This document shows, in pieces, positions 43,329-52,070 of a DNA stretch of 64,000 nt. Below the pieces are notes generated by a model. It made no database searches. It saw only the letters and a list, made by a program, of their open reading frames with translations, and was not told the origin of the DNA. The stretch is taken from assembly GCF_001643775.1 (NCBI RefSeq), contig NZ_CP011402.1:2140432-2204431 (forward strand). Reading direction: 5' to 3'. Numbering within the stretch: position 1 is the first letter of the stretch; each line of letters opens with the position of its first letter. Source of the stretch: Denitrobacterium detoxificans. Lineage in GTDB: Bacteria > Actinomycetota > Coriobacteriia > Coriobacteriales > Eggerthellaceae. The position numbers were made by a program, and so were the translations under genes.

Positions 43329-44765
43329 TTAATCCTGGTTGGCGTCCTTCTTCTTGCCGTGGGCAAGGGCGCATGCGCTAACGGCACCGGAAAGCGCGAT
43401 GAGCGCGATGACGTTGGGGATAACCATCAGCTGGTTGAACATGTCGGCCAGCTCCCACACCAGGTCGTTCGAGAGGATGGAGCCCATGAAGATGAACACG
43501 AGGGCGATAACGAAGAACGGGATGACGCCCTTCTTGCCGAACAGGTATTCCACGTTCAGGCGAGCGAACAGGTTCCAGGACAGAATCGTGGAGAACGCGA
43601 AGAACAGCAGGCAGATGGCCACGAACGCATTGCCGAAGCCGGAGCCGAAGAACGAGCTGAACGCAGCCTGGGCCATGTTCGTCTTATCGAGGCCCACCAA
43701 CGCAGCAACGTCGGCCGGATCGCTGCCAGCGGCGGCGGAGGCGAATGCCTGAGCCAGCGCGCCATCGCCCACGTACAGCGTACTGATAACAACCAGGGCC
43801 GTCATGCTAACCACGATGATCGTGTCCACGAATACGCCGATCATGGCAACGACACCCTGATCGTGAGGATCGCTCACGTTTGCCATGGCATGCGCATGAG
43901 GCGTGGAGCCCATGCCAGCCTCATTGCTGAACAGGCCGCGCTTGGCGCCCTGCGAAAGCGCAGCGATGATGCCGAACGTCACGCCACCCATGCTCGCCTG
44001 CGGGTTGAACGCGCATTCGAAGATAAGCTGGAAGGCGGGGATGATGTTGCCCGCATTCATGATGAGCACGACCAGGCCGCCCAGCAGGTAGAGCACGGCC
44101 ATGATGGGCACGAGCTTTTCCGTGACGGAGGCGATGCGCGAAAGGCCGCCAATGAGGATGACGCCGGCAACGATCACGATGACAACGCCAACGACCCAGG
44201 TGGGGATGGCGAATGCCGTGCTCATGGTGCTGGCGATGGAGTTCGACTGCACCATGGAACCCATGAAGCCGAGCGCCAGGATGATGGCCACGGCGAAGAA
44301 GCCAGCCAGGATCTTGCCGCCATTGCCCTTGAACGCCGTGGTGATGTAGTACGCAGGGCCGCCATGCACGGTACCGTCTTCGTCGACGCGACGGGTCTTC
44401 TGCGCAAGCACGGCTTCGGCGTAGTTGGTGGCCATGCCCAGCAGGGCGATAATCCACATCCAGAAGATAGCGCCCGGGCCACCGATGAGGATGGCGCCAC
44501 AAGCGCCCACGATGTTGCCCGTGCCTACCTGGGCGGCAACGGCAGTAGCCAGCGCCTGGAACGAGCTGATGCCGCTCTTGGACTTACCGCCACGCAGGCT
44601 AAAGCCGCCGAACATGCGACGCCAGCCCTCGCCAAAGCAGCGAAACTGCACGGCGTGGGTCTTCACGGTGAAGAACAAGCCCGCGCCAATGAGCATGATG
44701 ATCAGGATGTAATTCGAGAGATACGAATTGATCGTTTCCACGATTGGGAGCAGCACGGCTTCCAT
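43329..44765 (-). CDS. Sodium:alanine/glycine symporter (AGCS family)
   Basis: 478 residues with about 10-11 helices and the AGCS landmarks GTGNIVGA, PGAIFWMWIIALLGM and NYAEAVLAQK. It takes up alanine or glycine with sodium; the glycine riboswitch in its leader argues that glycine is the key ligand. The start giving MEAVLLPI has GAAGG 10 nt upstream. An upstream in-frame extension of 10 residues is possible but less likely. The C-terminus is short and charged. Confidence 0.92.
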   Translation of the reverse strand: MEAVLLPIVETINSYLSNYILIIMLIGAGLFFTVKTHAVQFRCFGEGWRRMFGGFSLRGGKSKSGISSFQALATAVAAQVGTGNIVGACGAILIGGPGAIFWMWIIALLGMATNYAEAVLAQKTRRVDEDGTVHGGPAYYITTAFKGNGGKILAGFFAVAIILALGFMGSMVQSNSIASTMSTAFAIPTWVVGVVIVIVAGVILIGGLSRIASVTEKLVPIMAVLYLLGGLVVLIMNAGNIIPAFQLIFECAFNPQASMGGVTFGIIAALSQGAKRGLFSNEAGMGSTPHAHAMANVSDPHDQGVVAMIGVFVDTIIVVSMTALVVISTLYVGDGALAQAFASAAAGSDPADVAALVGLDKTNMAQAAFSSFFGSGFGNAFVAICLLFFAFSTILSWNLFARLNVEYLFGKKGVIPFFVIALVFIFMGSILSNDLVWELADMFNQLMVIPNVIALIALSGAVSACALAHGKKKDANQD

Positions 44766-44873
44766 AAGAGATGAACCTTCTTTCTTTCGCGACACCTTGC
44801 GCCACCGAGAAGGTCCTTATGTGCACCGAAGAAGCGGTTAGAGTTCACCCCGTAACCGCCATCTTTGTGTACG

Positions 44874-44948
44874 CTCTGTCCGTTTGCCTGAGAGATTGAG
44901 CCGTTTCCAGCCTTGCACCTTCGGCACTCATAAAGAGATTCTCCAGAG
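44874..44948 (-). promoter_or_regulatory. Glycine riboswitch (gcvT-type aptamer) upstream of the AGCS symporter
   Basis: On the minus strand CTCTGGAGAATCTC opens the aptamer, GCCGAAGGTGCAAGG follows, and CTCTCAGGCAAACGGACAGAG closes it; CTCTG and CAGAG form P1. These are the conserved glycine-riboswitch cores. About 55 nt upstream in the leader another CCGAAGGTCGAGGAAACTC half-match sits within a GACCT/AGGTC-closed structure (44949-45004) and looks like a partial or degenerate second aptamer. The downstream GCGGTTA/TAACCGC hairpin (44833-44860) may be the expression platform. Confidence 0.88.
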
Positions 44949-45007
44949 TTTCCTCGACCTTCGGTTTCTTGCGATTCCAAAGGCTTCACCGGAAAGATGG
45001 TGAGGTC

Positions 45008-45036
45008 ACTATAGACTATCGCACGCTAAAGTACAA
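45008..45036 (-). promoter_or_regulatory. Promoter of the riboswitch-AGCS transcript
   Basis: TTGTAC at 45031-45036 and TATAGT at 45008-45013 on the minus strand, spaced exactly 17 bp. Predicted transcription starts near 45001, at the first base pairs of the leader structure. Confidence 0.65.
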
Positions 45037-45171
45037 CGAGAATTTTCGAAAATAAGGAAAGCCTGACAAAGCAGGGGCTCCAATGCGCGGCCGGCAAGCG
45101 CCACGCAACACCCCGAGTGCTATAATCACGCCTGTATTCACACGATTGACCTGGGAAGAAACGAGGTTGCT

Positions 45172-46026
45172 ATGCCCACCAGAGAACAACGCCAGCAAGA
45201 AGCAGCCAAGCACATAGCATTCGTGAAGACGGTCTTCGGCAGCGAGACGAAGGAAAGTATCGCCAACGCCGTGGTGTACGAAGACGGCGAAGGACGCGAG
45301 CTCGAATTGCCCGAGCCCGCATTCGAATCCACCGCGACGCGCGTAAGCAGCGCCTTCCCCGCAACAGTCGTGTTCGACTCGCAGAGCAAGACGGGCGTTA
45401 TCGACGCATGCTCGTTCACGCGTCCGGGCGGCAACTACGAAGACGGCGCCTTCGGCCCCGAGCAAGCGCTTTGCGCCGATAGCAACCTCTACCCCATTCT
45501 GCAGGGGTGTAAGAAGACGTTCTTCGACGGCAACCGCGGCTACGAATGCAGCATGCTCTTCACCGACCGCGCGCTGTTCCTGCCCGACGTGATGTTCGTG
45601 CGCAACGGCGTCATGAAGAAGGCATCGGTCGTGGCCATTGCGGCACCCAACCGCACGCGCGCCCTGGAAAACCACCGTTCAGAACGCGAATGCGATGCCA
45701 ACCTGGCCAATCGCATCGAAGCGCAGCTGCGCATAGCCGCTGCACAGGGCATTGAGACCCTCGTGTGCGGGGCGTTCGGATGCGGCTCGTACGGCAACGA
45801 CCCGGCATTCGTGGCGCAAACTTATCGCACGTGGATCGACGCGCATCCGGGCGCGTTCAAGGAAGTAGTATTCGCCGTTCCGCGCTCGGCTATCGAGGCA
45901 TTCGAAGCAGCATTCGGGGCACCTCAACCCGCAGAAGAAGAGCCGCAAGCCGCCACGGAGGAAGAGGAACGCGACACGGAAGACTGGCGCACCATCGACC
46001 TGCCCGAAGGCATTACCCTCCGCTAG
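45172..46026 (+). CDS. TIGR02452-type PARG-like macrodomain protein with altered catalytic motif
   Basis: 284 residues. It matches the bacterial poly(ADP-ribose) glycohydrolase-like group (TIGR02452/DUF2263): a helical N-terminus, a PGGNYEDGAFGPEQALC segment at residues 85-101, and GAFGCGSYGNDPAFVAQTY later. Canonical members read PGGG...QEExLC, with the second Glu catalytic; here that position is Gln98 and the preceding Gln is Pro. Binding of ADP-ribose may persist while hydrolysis may be lost. The C-terminal 35 residues are acidic and probably disordered. TATAAT at 45121 and GAGG before the ATG support expression. Confidence 0.82.
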   Translation: MPTREQRQQEAAKHIAFVKTVFGSETKESIANAVVYEDGEGRELELPEPAFESTATRVSSAFPATVVFDSQSKTGVIDACSFTRPGGNYEDGAFGPEQALCADSNLYPILQGCKKTFFDGNRGYECSMLFTDRALFLPDVMFVRNGVMKKASVVAIAAPNRTRALENHRSERECDANLANRIEAQLRIAAAQGIETLVCGAFGCGSYGNDPAFVAQTYRTWIDAHPGAFKEVVFAVPRSAIEAFEAAFGAPQPAEEEPQAATEEEERDTEDWRTIDLPEGITLR

Positions 46027-46048
46027 CTCAGCGCGCAACTAAACAGCA

Positions 46049-46079
46049 AAGCGGTCTCCATGGAGGAGGCCGCTTTTTG
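46049..46079. terminator. Terminator between the PARG-like gene and the helicase
   Basis: AAGCGG-TCTCC and GGAGG-CCGCTT form an 11-bp stem (one mispair) followed on the plus strand by TTTTTG. It lies between convergent genes and may serve the helicase operon too. Confidence 0.82.
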
Positions 46080-46115
46080 TATATCGCCCCACGCGCATGG
46101 AACGGCAAGAAGCGA

Positions 46116-48497
46116 TTATTCGGACCCCTGGGGCAGCTGCCCCGTCCAGCCCGGCAAGCCAAACGTGGAATGTGGCACAGCGCCCGTCCATTCGCACACG
46201 CGCGCAACCATGCCCTGCACGTCGAGCACGCCATAGGCAAAGCCCTTGCGAATGAGCTCGTCGGGCACGTACGTGTCGTACTTTTCAAATACCGGCACTT
46301 CCCCGCCATACAGCAGGTCCATAGGCGAAAAGCCCGCGCTTACATGGCGCGCCAGCACCTGCCAGAATTCCTCTTCCGAAGCATCCATGCGGAACTGCAA
46401 GAAATAGGGACGCGAGGAATCGAGGCCCTTCAAATGCAACTCGTCGGCGCAAATGCGCTTCAGAAAGCGTTCGAGCGCCAGGAACGCATAGCTGCCCAGC
46501 CAGGGGAAGAGCCCCCACATGTTGCCGCCCAGGTTCACAAGCGGATGCTCGAGCATGCCAGCGGCATGAGCCGTGGCGCGCGCTTGACGCAAACGGGCCT
46601 GGGCATTCCCCATGACGTAGGGATACATGGCATCCTCCTGGAGCACTTGGCGCATGCGCTCCAGGATGCGCGTGTGAATATCGCCCGGGCATTCCCCGAA
46701 GTACGCGGGAACCTGCCCCTTCACGAGCGTGCAATACACCAGGTGGCGATGATGGTCGACTTCTTCCACCAGCCACGTGCGCCCCGCAATGGCAATCTTC
46801 TCTCCCATGGGCGGCGGCTGCACGATGGTGCCCAGCTCTTGCGATTCACTGCGCACGGTGTATTCCTCGCTTTCCTGGAATACGCCGTAGAATCGGAAGT
46901 TGTTCACCACGCGCTCGCCCGCCAACCCCACGATAAGGCCGCCCAGTTCGGTAACTTGTACCTGGTCGGTTTCCACCAAATGACGCAGCAAGACGCGATA
47001 GTCTTCGGCGGAAACGTTGCGAAACGGAGAGAGCGTAAGCACGCGACCCGCCAGTTCGGCGGGCGTCATTTCCCCACCCGAAGCAAGCGTGGAAAGCGTT
47101 TGATGGTAGAGCAGGCTGAAGGGCAGCGCATGGGGACGCGGAGGCTCCACCCAGCGTTCTTCCAGGTACAGTTGAACGAGGGCGATGCCCTGCAGCAATT
47201 TCCACGGAATGGTTTCGCCCAGCAGCGCACGAGGCTCGGGGCGGTCTTCGCGCATGACGAACCACATTTCGCTGGGCTGTCCCCGGCGGCCGGTACGGCC
47301 CATACGCTGCAAGAACGCCGACACGGTAAACGGGGCGTCGATCTGAAAGGCACGTTCCAGCCGCCCGATGTCAATACCCAGCTCGAGCGTGGCGGTGGTA
47401 ACGGTGGTGAGCTGCAGGCTCTCGTCGCGCATGGCATCTTCTGCCGTTTCCCGATACGACGTAGACAGGTTGCCATGGTGGATGAGGAAACGGTCGGGCT
47501 CGCCTTGGGCCTCGCAATACGAGCGCAGCGTAGTAGTGACCGCTTCGGCTTCCTCGCGAGAATTCGCGAAGACCAGGCATTTGCGCCCGCGCGTATGCTC
47601 GAACACGTAGCCAACGCCCGGATCTGCCGCAGCGGGGGCAACGTCGGAAGGAGCCTCGAACACATAGCCCGCAGCCTGGGCAGCGGGAGCACTGGAAACA
47701 GCAAGGTGAGCCTGGTCGCCCGATGGCAGTTCCAGGTCGAATGCAGGAGCCATGGAAATGTCGGAGCCCGCCACATCGTCGTCGACCGCCTGGCGGTCGC
47801 TCGTATAGAAGTGTTCCATGGAAAGCCGCCAGCGTTGCCCCTGGTCGCTAATGCGCGGAACCACCGTATCGCGACCTGAACCCGCAGCCAGGAAACGCCC
47901 CGCCTGCTGCAGATCGCCCACGGTGGCCGAAAGGCCAATGCGACGCGGCTGCACGCCCGCCGTACGCGCAAGGCGCTCCACCAGGCACATGGTCTGCCCA
48001 CCGCGGTCGCCGCGCATGAGCGAATGGATTTCGTCGATGACTACAAAGCGCACATCGCCAAACAGGTGAGGAATGGCGTTGTGCTTACGCAGCAACAGGG
48101 ACTCCAGCGATTCGGGCGTGATCTGGAGCACGCCGCCAGGATGCTTCAGCAGCTTCGCCTTGCGCGAACTGGAGACATCGCCATGCCAGCGCCATACGGG
48201 AATACCCGCTTCTTCGCATAGCTCGTTCAACCGACCAAATTGGTCGTTGATGAGCGCTTTCAGCGGGGCAATGTAGATAATGCCAACCGACGAGGACGGC
48301 TGCTCCTGAAGCAGCGTGAGCATGGGAAAGAAGGCGGCCTCGGTCTTGCCCGACGCCGTAGACGCCGCCAGCAGCACATTCTGATCGGTATTGAAGATGG
48401 CATCGGCAGCAGCCACCTGAACGCCACGCAGAGAATCCCATCCATTGCGATAGATGAAATCCTGAATGAACGGGGCATATCGAGAGAATGCGTCCAT
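46116..48497 (-). CDS. Lhr-like superfamily 2 helicase (BrxHI-like), BREX-related
   Basis: 793 residues. SF2 motifs: Walker A STASGKTE (residues 46-53), APLKAL, TPESLESLL, DEIHSL at 155-160, SATVGD, then in domain 2 HHGNLS, TLELGIDIG and QRMGRTGRRGQ. The C-terminal 300 residues look like a shortened Lhr core with winged-helix parts. Size and features fit the BrxHI helicase of type 2/6 BREX systems rather than full-length Lhr (about 1500). It starts 1 nt after the stop of the BrxD-like gene. Likely role: unwinding DNA or RNA for a defence complex; inferred. Confidence 0.85.
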   Translation of the reverse strand: MDAFSRYAPFIQDFIYRNGWDSLRGVQVAAADAIFNTDQNVLLAASTASGKTEAAFFPMLTLLQEQPSSSVGIIYIAPLKALINDQFGRLNELCEEAGIPVWRWHGDVSSSRKAKLLKHPGGVLQITPESLESLLLRKHNAIPHLFGDVRFVVIDEIHSLMRGDRGGQTMCLVERLARTAGVQPRRIGLSATVGDLQQAGRFLAAGSGRDTVVPRISDQGQRWRLSMEHFYTSDRQAVDDDVAGSDISMAPAFDLELPSGDQAHLAVSSAPAAQAAGYVFEAPSDVAPAAADPGVGYVFEHTRGRKCLVFANSREEAEAVTTTLRSYCEAQGEPDRFLIHHGNLSTSYRETAEDAMRDESLQLTTVTTATLELGIDIGRLERAFQIDAPFTVSAFLQRMGRTGRRGQPSEMWFVMREDRPEPRALLGETIPWKLLQGIALVQLYLEERWVEPPRPHALPFSLLYHQTLSTLASGGEMTPAELAGRVLTLSPFRNVSAEDYRVLLRHLVETDQVQVTELGGLIVGLAGERVVNNFRFYGVFQESEEYTVRSESQELGTIVQPPPMGEKIAIAGRTWLVEEVDHHRHLVYCTLVKGQVPAYFGECPGDIHTRILERMRQVLQEDAMYPYVMGNAQARLRQARATAHAAGMLEHPLVNLGGNMWGLFPWLGSYAFLALERFLKRICADELHLKGLDSSRPYFLQFRMDASEEEFWQVLARHVSAGFSPMDLLYGGEVPVFEKYDTYVPDELIRKGFAYGVLDVQGMVARVCEWTGAVPHSTFGLPGWTGQLPQGSE

Positions 48498-48498
48498 G

Positions 48499-49845
48499 CT
48501 ACAAGCTAAACTCCGCGAAATCGGACGCCGTGCGTTCGCCAGCGGCCACCCCAGCAGCAGGAAACGCAGGCGCAACCGTCGTGGGGGCGGCAAATGCATC
48601 GGATTCCATGAGCCCCTGCAACGTCATGCCCGGATTCTGGTGCAAGATGTCGAGCAGCTCGATGAAATCGCGAATGACCTCGCGCGGGGTGATGTGCGTA
48701 TGGGCGCCCACGCGCTCGAATTCCGTCTTTATGAACAAGGCCAAGTCTTCGTCGGAAAGGGTGGGCTCATAGCCAAACAGGCCCGCATGAATGTCCTGCA
48801 GGCGCCCCGCCAGCACAAGCAGTTCCTCGTACGAAAGCGGCACGAGCTGGATGACGGGAGCAAGCATGTCCTTGTATTGAGCGCCGGCAAAGCGGCCTTC
48901 CGCCAAACGGCTTCGCAAGGCTTCGTAACTATATACGCCACGCCGGCGATCTTCCACCGCCTGGGGCGTGCCACCCATGATAATGCCCAGGTAGCGAGCC
49001 TTACCCTGCAGCGTGTCGTTATACATGGTGAGAATCTTCTCGTAGTTGTACTGACGCGAGATGGCGTTGGGAATCTTGTAAATGTTCACCAACTCGTCGA
49101 TGAGCACGAGCATGCCTGCATACCCCGCCTGCTTCAGGAAGCAGGCGAAGAGCTTCACGTACTCGTACCAATCGTCGTCGGTAATGCAAATGCCCACGCC
49201 CAGTTCGCGACGCGCTTCCGTCTTGTTGGCGTATTCGCCGCGGAACCACTTCACCACGCGAGCCTTCGTTTCGTCGTTATCTTCCACGTACGAGCGATAG
49301 TACATAACGAGCAATTGCGCGAAATCGAACCCGTGAACCATTTCGGAAAGAGCGCCCACCGTTTCGTGAATGCGCGCTTCAACCGCATCGGCAAATGCGG
49401 GCGAGCCCACGGCATGCGACGATTCCGCAGCCACGGCACTTTGCACGCCCGAAATCCAACGGTCGAGAATAAGCGTGAGCGCACCACCTTCGGGGCGCGT
49501 CTTCGTGGACATGTTGCGTATGAGTTCCTTGTACGTGGCAAGCCCCTGCCCCTGGCCGCCATGCAAGCGGCGTTCCGGGGAAAGGTCGGCATCGATGACC
49601 ACGAAATTGCGATCCATGGCGTAAGAGCGAATGGTCTGCAGTAGGAAGCTCTTGCCGCTACCGTACTTGCCCACAACGAAGCGGAACGTAGCGCCGCCAT
49701 CTTGGATGATTTCGACATCGTGCAGGAGGGCATCGATTTCGGCATCGCGGCCCACGGCAATGTACGGCAAGCCCACGCGCGGCACGACGCCGCCCTTCAG
49801 CGCGTTGATAATGGTGTTGGCAATGCGCTTGGGCGCCTTCTTCAT
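48499..49845 (-). CDS. BrxD-like P-loop ATPase (DUF2791), BREX-related
   Basis: 448 residues. Walker A is GKYGSGKS (residues 59-66), and Walker B is VLIDELVNIY (247-256). The segment IAVGRDAEIDALL before the P-loop and IIMGGTPQAVEDRRRG in the sensor region are typical of the DUF2791/BrxD family. BrxD is an AAA-like ATPase of type 2 and 6 BREX. GGAAGGAA precedes the ATG. It is translationally coupled to the helicase. No BrxC/PglY, PglX or PglZ is present, so the pair acts alone or with the TerB and Sel1 neighbours. Confidence 0.85.
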   Translation of the reverse strand: MKKAPKRIANTIINALKGGVVPRVGLPYIAVGRDAEIDALLHDVEIIQDGGATFRFVVGKYGSGKSFLLQTIRSYAMDRNFVVIDADLSPERRLHGGQGQGLATYKELIRNMSTKTRPEGGALTLILDRWISGVQSAVAAESSHAVGSPAFADAVEARIHETVGALSEMVHGFDFAQLLVMYYRSYVEDNDETKARVVKWFRGEYANKTEARRELGVGICITDDDWYEYVKLFACFLKQAGYAGMLVLIDELVNIYKIPNAISRQYNYEKILTMYNDTLQGKARYLGIIMGGTPQAVEDRRRGVYSYEALRSRLAEGRFAGAQYKDMLAPVIQLVPLSYEELLVLAGRLQDIHAGLFGYEPTLSDEDLALFIKTEFERVGAHTHITPREVIRDFIELLDILHQNPGMTLQGLMESDAFAAPTTVAPAFPAAGVAAGERTASDFAEFSL

Positions 49846-50090
49846 GCCGAGCGTTCCTTCCGAACAAGTGTTCTACTTTTCATGCATCATACCATGGAAA
49901 AAACGTGTGCGAAAGAACACCATTTTCGACTACGCGCAAGCCGAGCAAGCTGCATTACGCCCCGTAAACCAGCTATTGCGTAACGATCGCCGCCCTCCCA
50001 CCGCATGTGGGGGCTTTGCAATGCCCCCACGGCAACAGATATAATTGATACAACGAATGTAGTAATGGGGGCCAAGAGGGGTTTTGGCTT

Positions 50091-52064
50091 ATGAGGAAGA
50101 TCCGCATTGGAGACGCGGTGTCTACGCCTGGCGGGCGTCATGGCGTCGTGCGCGGTTTTCCCGACAAGCGAACCGCAAAAGTCCTGCTCTACAACGAAAA
50201 CGGCAGACCCGACGCCCCGAAGCTCTTCGCAATCGACGAGATTACATACATAAAGCCGCTCAGCGTGACGACAAAGAGCCTCCGTGCGTACTACCGCTTC
50301 GAAATACCCCTTGAGGACATCGCTCCCGGCAGCAATCCGCTTGCTGGATACAAGGTTAGCGAGCCCTGCTACGTAACCCTCGATGATGCCATGCGCGCGC
50401 TCTTCAACATGCGCGACTGCGCGCTCGACGCCGCCAGCTTCGCTCGATGGGTCGACCCTTACGCCAAGAAAAGCCAGCTACGCGACGCCATCGTCTTCAT
50501 TTCGGAACGCGAGCACGAACGCGCGTTGGAGCGCAAGGGCGAACTGCCGCCCCATTCCGAGGCGGACATGCTCTACCTGCTACGTACGTGCTACAACGAC
50601 ATCGTCTACGCGGTGACCACGGGGGAAATTGCTGGCAACGACACCTCGTTCCTGGACTACGACCGCATCCTTTCCGACTGCCACAACTTTCGCAGCGGAA
50701 AGGGCGACCGCGTAAAGCCCTACCTGTGGTCGCGCGCCGCGCGCACCGCATACGTCATGGGCCTCACCGATGCGCAGCTGGCCAACATGGACAAGCTGCA
50801 TCACGAAGAATACCGCCGCATCCTGGAAGAGCTCTGCATGGAGGGCCATGCCGGCGCCATGGAGCGCAAGGCATATTCGTGCTACGGAGGCAGCCCCGCA
50901 TACGAATGCGACTGGGTTACGGCGCGCGACCTGCTTCTCGAGCTCATGGACCGCAAGGACATCTCCGACGAGAAGAAGCGCTTCTTCGCCAATACGCTGG
51001 GCTACCTGTTCTACTATGGCCGCTGCAACGACGGCGCACCTCAATACGACCTGGCATTTCGCTACTATTGCATCGGCTTCTTCGGCATGGTGCGCGAATC
51101 GGCATACAAGCTAGCCGACATGTATATGAACGGCAAGGGCGTTCCCGAAAACCACCTGGCCGCATACAACCTGCTTACCTGGGCGTTCTCGCGCAATATG
51201 GAAGACTTCACGTCGGGCAACCCCGACAACAACTTCGCTGACGCGGCCCTGCGCATGAGCAACGCCTACCGCGACGGCTTGCACGTGGCGCAAGACCGCT
51301 TCCACGCCTACGAGCTCATCACCCAGGCGGCATGCGCATTGCGCGAGCGCGCACGCAACGGGTCGCACTACGGCGACGCCATCGTAGCGGCGAACATCGA
51401 CTACGAGCTCGCCGAACTGCGCATGGAATTCCCCGATGCGGCACCCACGAAATTCCTGAAGAGCCACCATCCCGACCACCTCCTGCAGACATTCGAAAAC
51501 GGCTACGTGGTGAACGTGGTCATCGAACGCACCAAGAAGGGAATCGCGCTCACCGCGAAGCGCATACCGAAAGCCGACGAGGAACGAGCGCACTTCGTGC
51601 TGGTCACGCACCCCTGCCATGGGTACTGCAAGCTGCACGCCACCATCGAGGAGGAGGGCCGCGACATACGGTTCCTGCAGCTTCGGGAGGGCAGCCACTT
51701 CCATGCCGACGCGCTACGCCCCTGCGGCAAGAAGAACGGTGCGCCATGCTACGAGTTCCTGCACGAGGGGCGCGTTATCGCCCGCATTGCCTGCAAGAGC
51801 TATCGCTTCCGCGTGGACTGGAAAGGCGCCTGGAACGCGCGGCGCCACACCTTCGCACGCGTGGAATTCACGCGTGGCGGCAAGACATACGATTACCTCT
51901 GCGATGGCCTGCCCGCCACCAAAGGCTGCCTCGTGGTAGTGGAAGTAAACGGGGTCGAAAAGATCGCGCGCGTCGTGGACCTCATCAGCTGCACGAACAA
52001 CGAGATGATGCTCGACGCGGCAAGCTATCGGCACGTAGAGCGCCTGGCCATCGGCGGGCACTAG
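50091..52064 (+). CDS. Unrecognised protein with N-terminal KOW/SH3-like and Sel1-repeat regions
   Basis: 657 residues, no signal peptide, cytosolic. Residues about 3-55 (RIGDAVSTPGGRHGVVRGFP) resemble a KOW/SH3-like barrel. Residues about 250-425 hold degenerate Sel1/TPR helices (SAYKLADMYMNGKGVPENHLAAY is the clearest unit, in two parts). The final 180 residues form a beta-rich domain I do not recognise (CHGYCKLHA, GSHFHADALRP). It lies between the BrxD-like gene and the TerB gene but on the opposite strand, with its stop 6 bp from the TerB stop. Function unknown; a scaffold or sensor for the surrounding module is possible. Confidence 0.7.
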   Translation: MRKIRIGDAVSTPGGRHGVVRGFPDKRTAKVLLYNENGRPDAPKLFAIDEITYIKPLSVTTKSLRAYYRFEIPLEDIAPGSNPLAGYKVSEPCYVTLDDAMRALFNMRDCALDAASFARWVDPYAKKSQLRDAIVFISEREHERALERKGELPPHSEADMLYLLRTCYNDIVYAVTTGEIAGNDTSFLDYDRILSDCHNFRSGKGDRVKPYLWSRAARTAYVMGLTDAQLANMDKLHHEEYRRILEELCMEGHAGAMERKAYSCYGGSPAYECDWVTARDLLLELMDRKDISDEKKRFFANTLGYLFYYGRCNDGAPQYDLAFRYYCIGFFGMVRESAYKLADMYMNGKGVPENHLAAYNLLTWAFSRNMEDFTSGNPDNNFADAALRMSNAYRDGLHVAQDRFHAYELITQAACALRERARNGSHYGDAIVAANIDYELAELRMEFPDAAPTKFLKSHHPDHLLQTFENGYVVNVVIERTKKGIALTAKRIPKADEERAHFVLVTHPCHGYCKLHATIEEEGRDIRFLQLREGSHFHADALRPCGKKNGAPCYEFLHEGRVIARIACKSYRFRVDWKGAWNARRHTFARVEFTRGGKTYDYLCDGLPATKGCLVVVEVNGVEKIARVVDLISCTNNEMMLDAASYRHVERLAIGGH

Positions 52065-52070
52065 GCAGCG

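Noticed and set aside
45765-47879. A 704-codon open frame on the plus strand opposite the helicase
   Set aside because: The minus-strand helicase has all SF2 motifs in frame. The opposite frame has an Arg/His/Gln-rich, motif-free product and no ribosome site.
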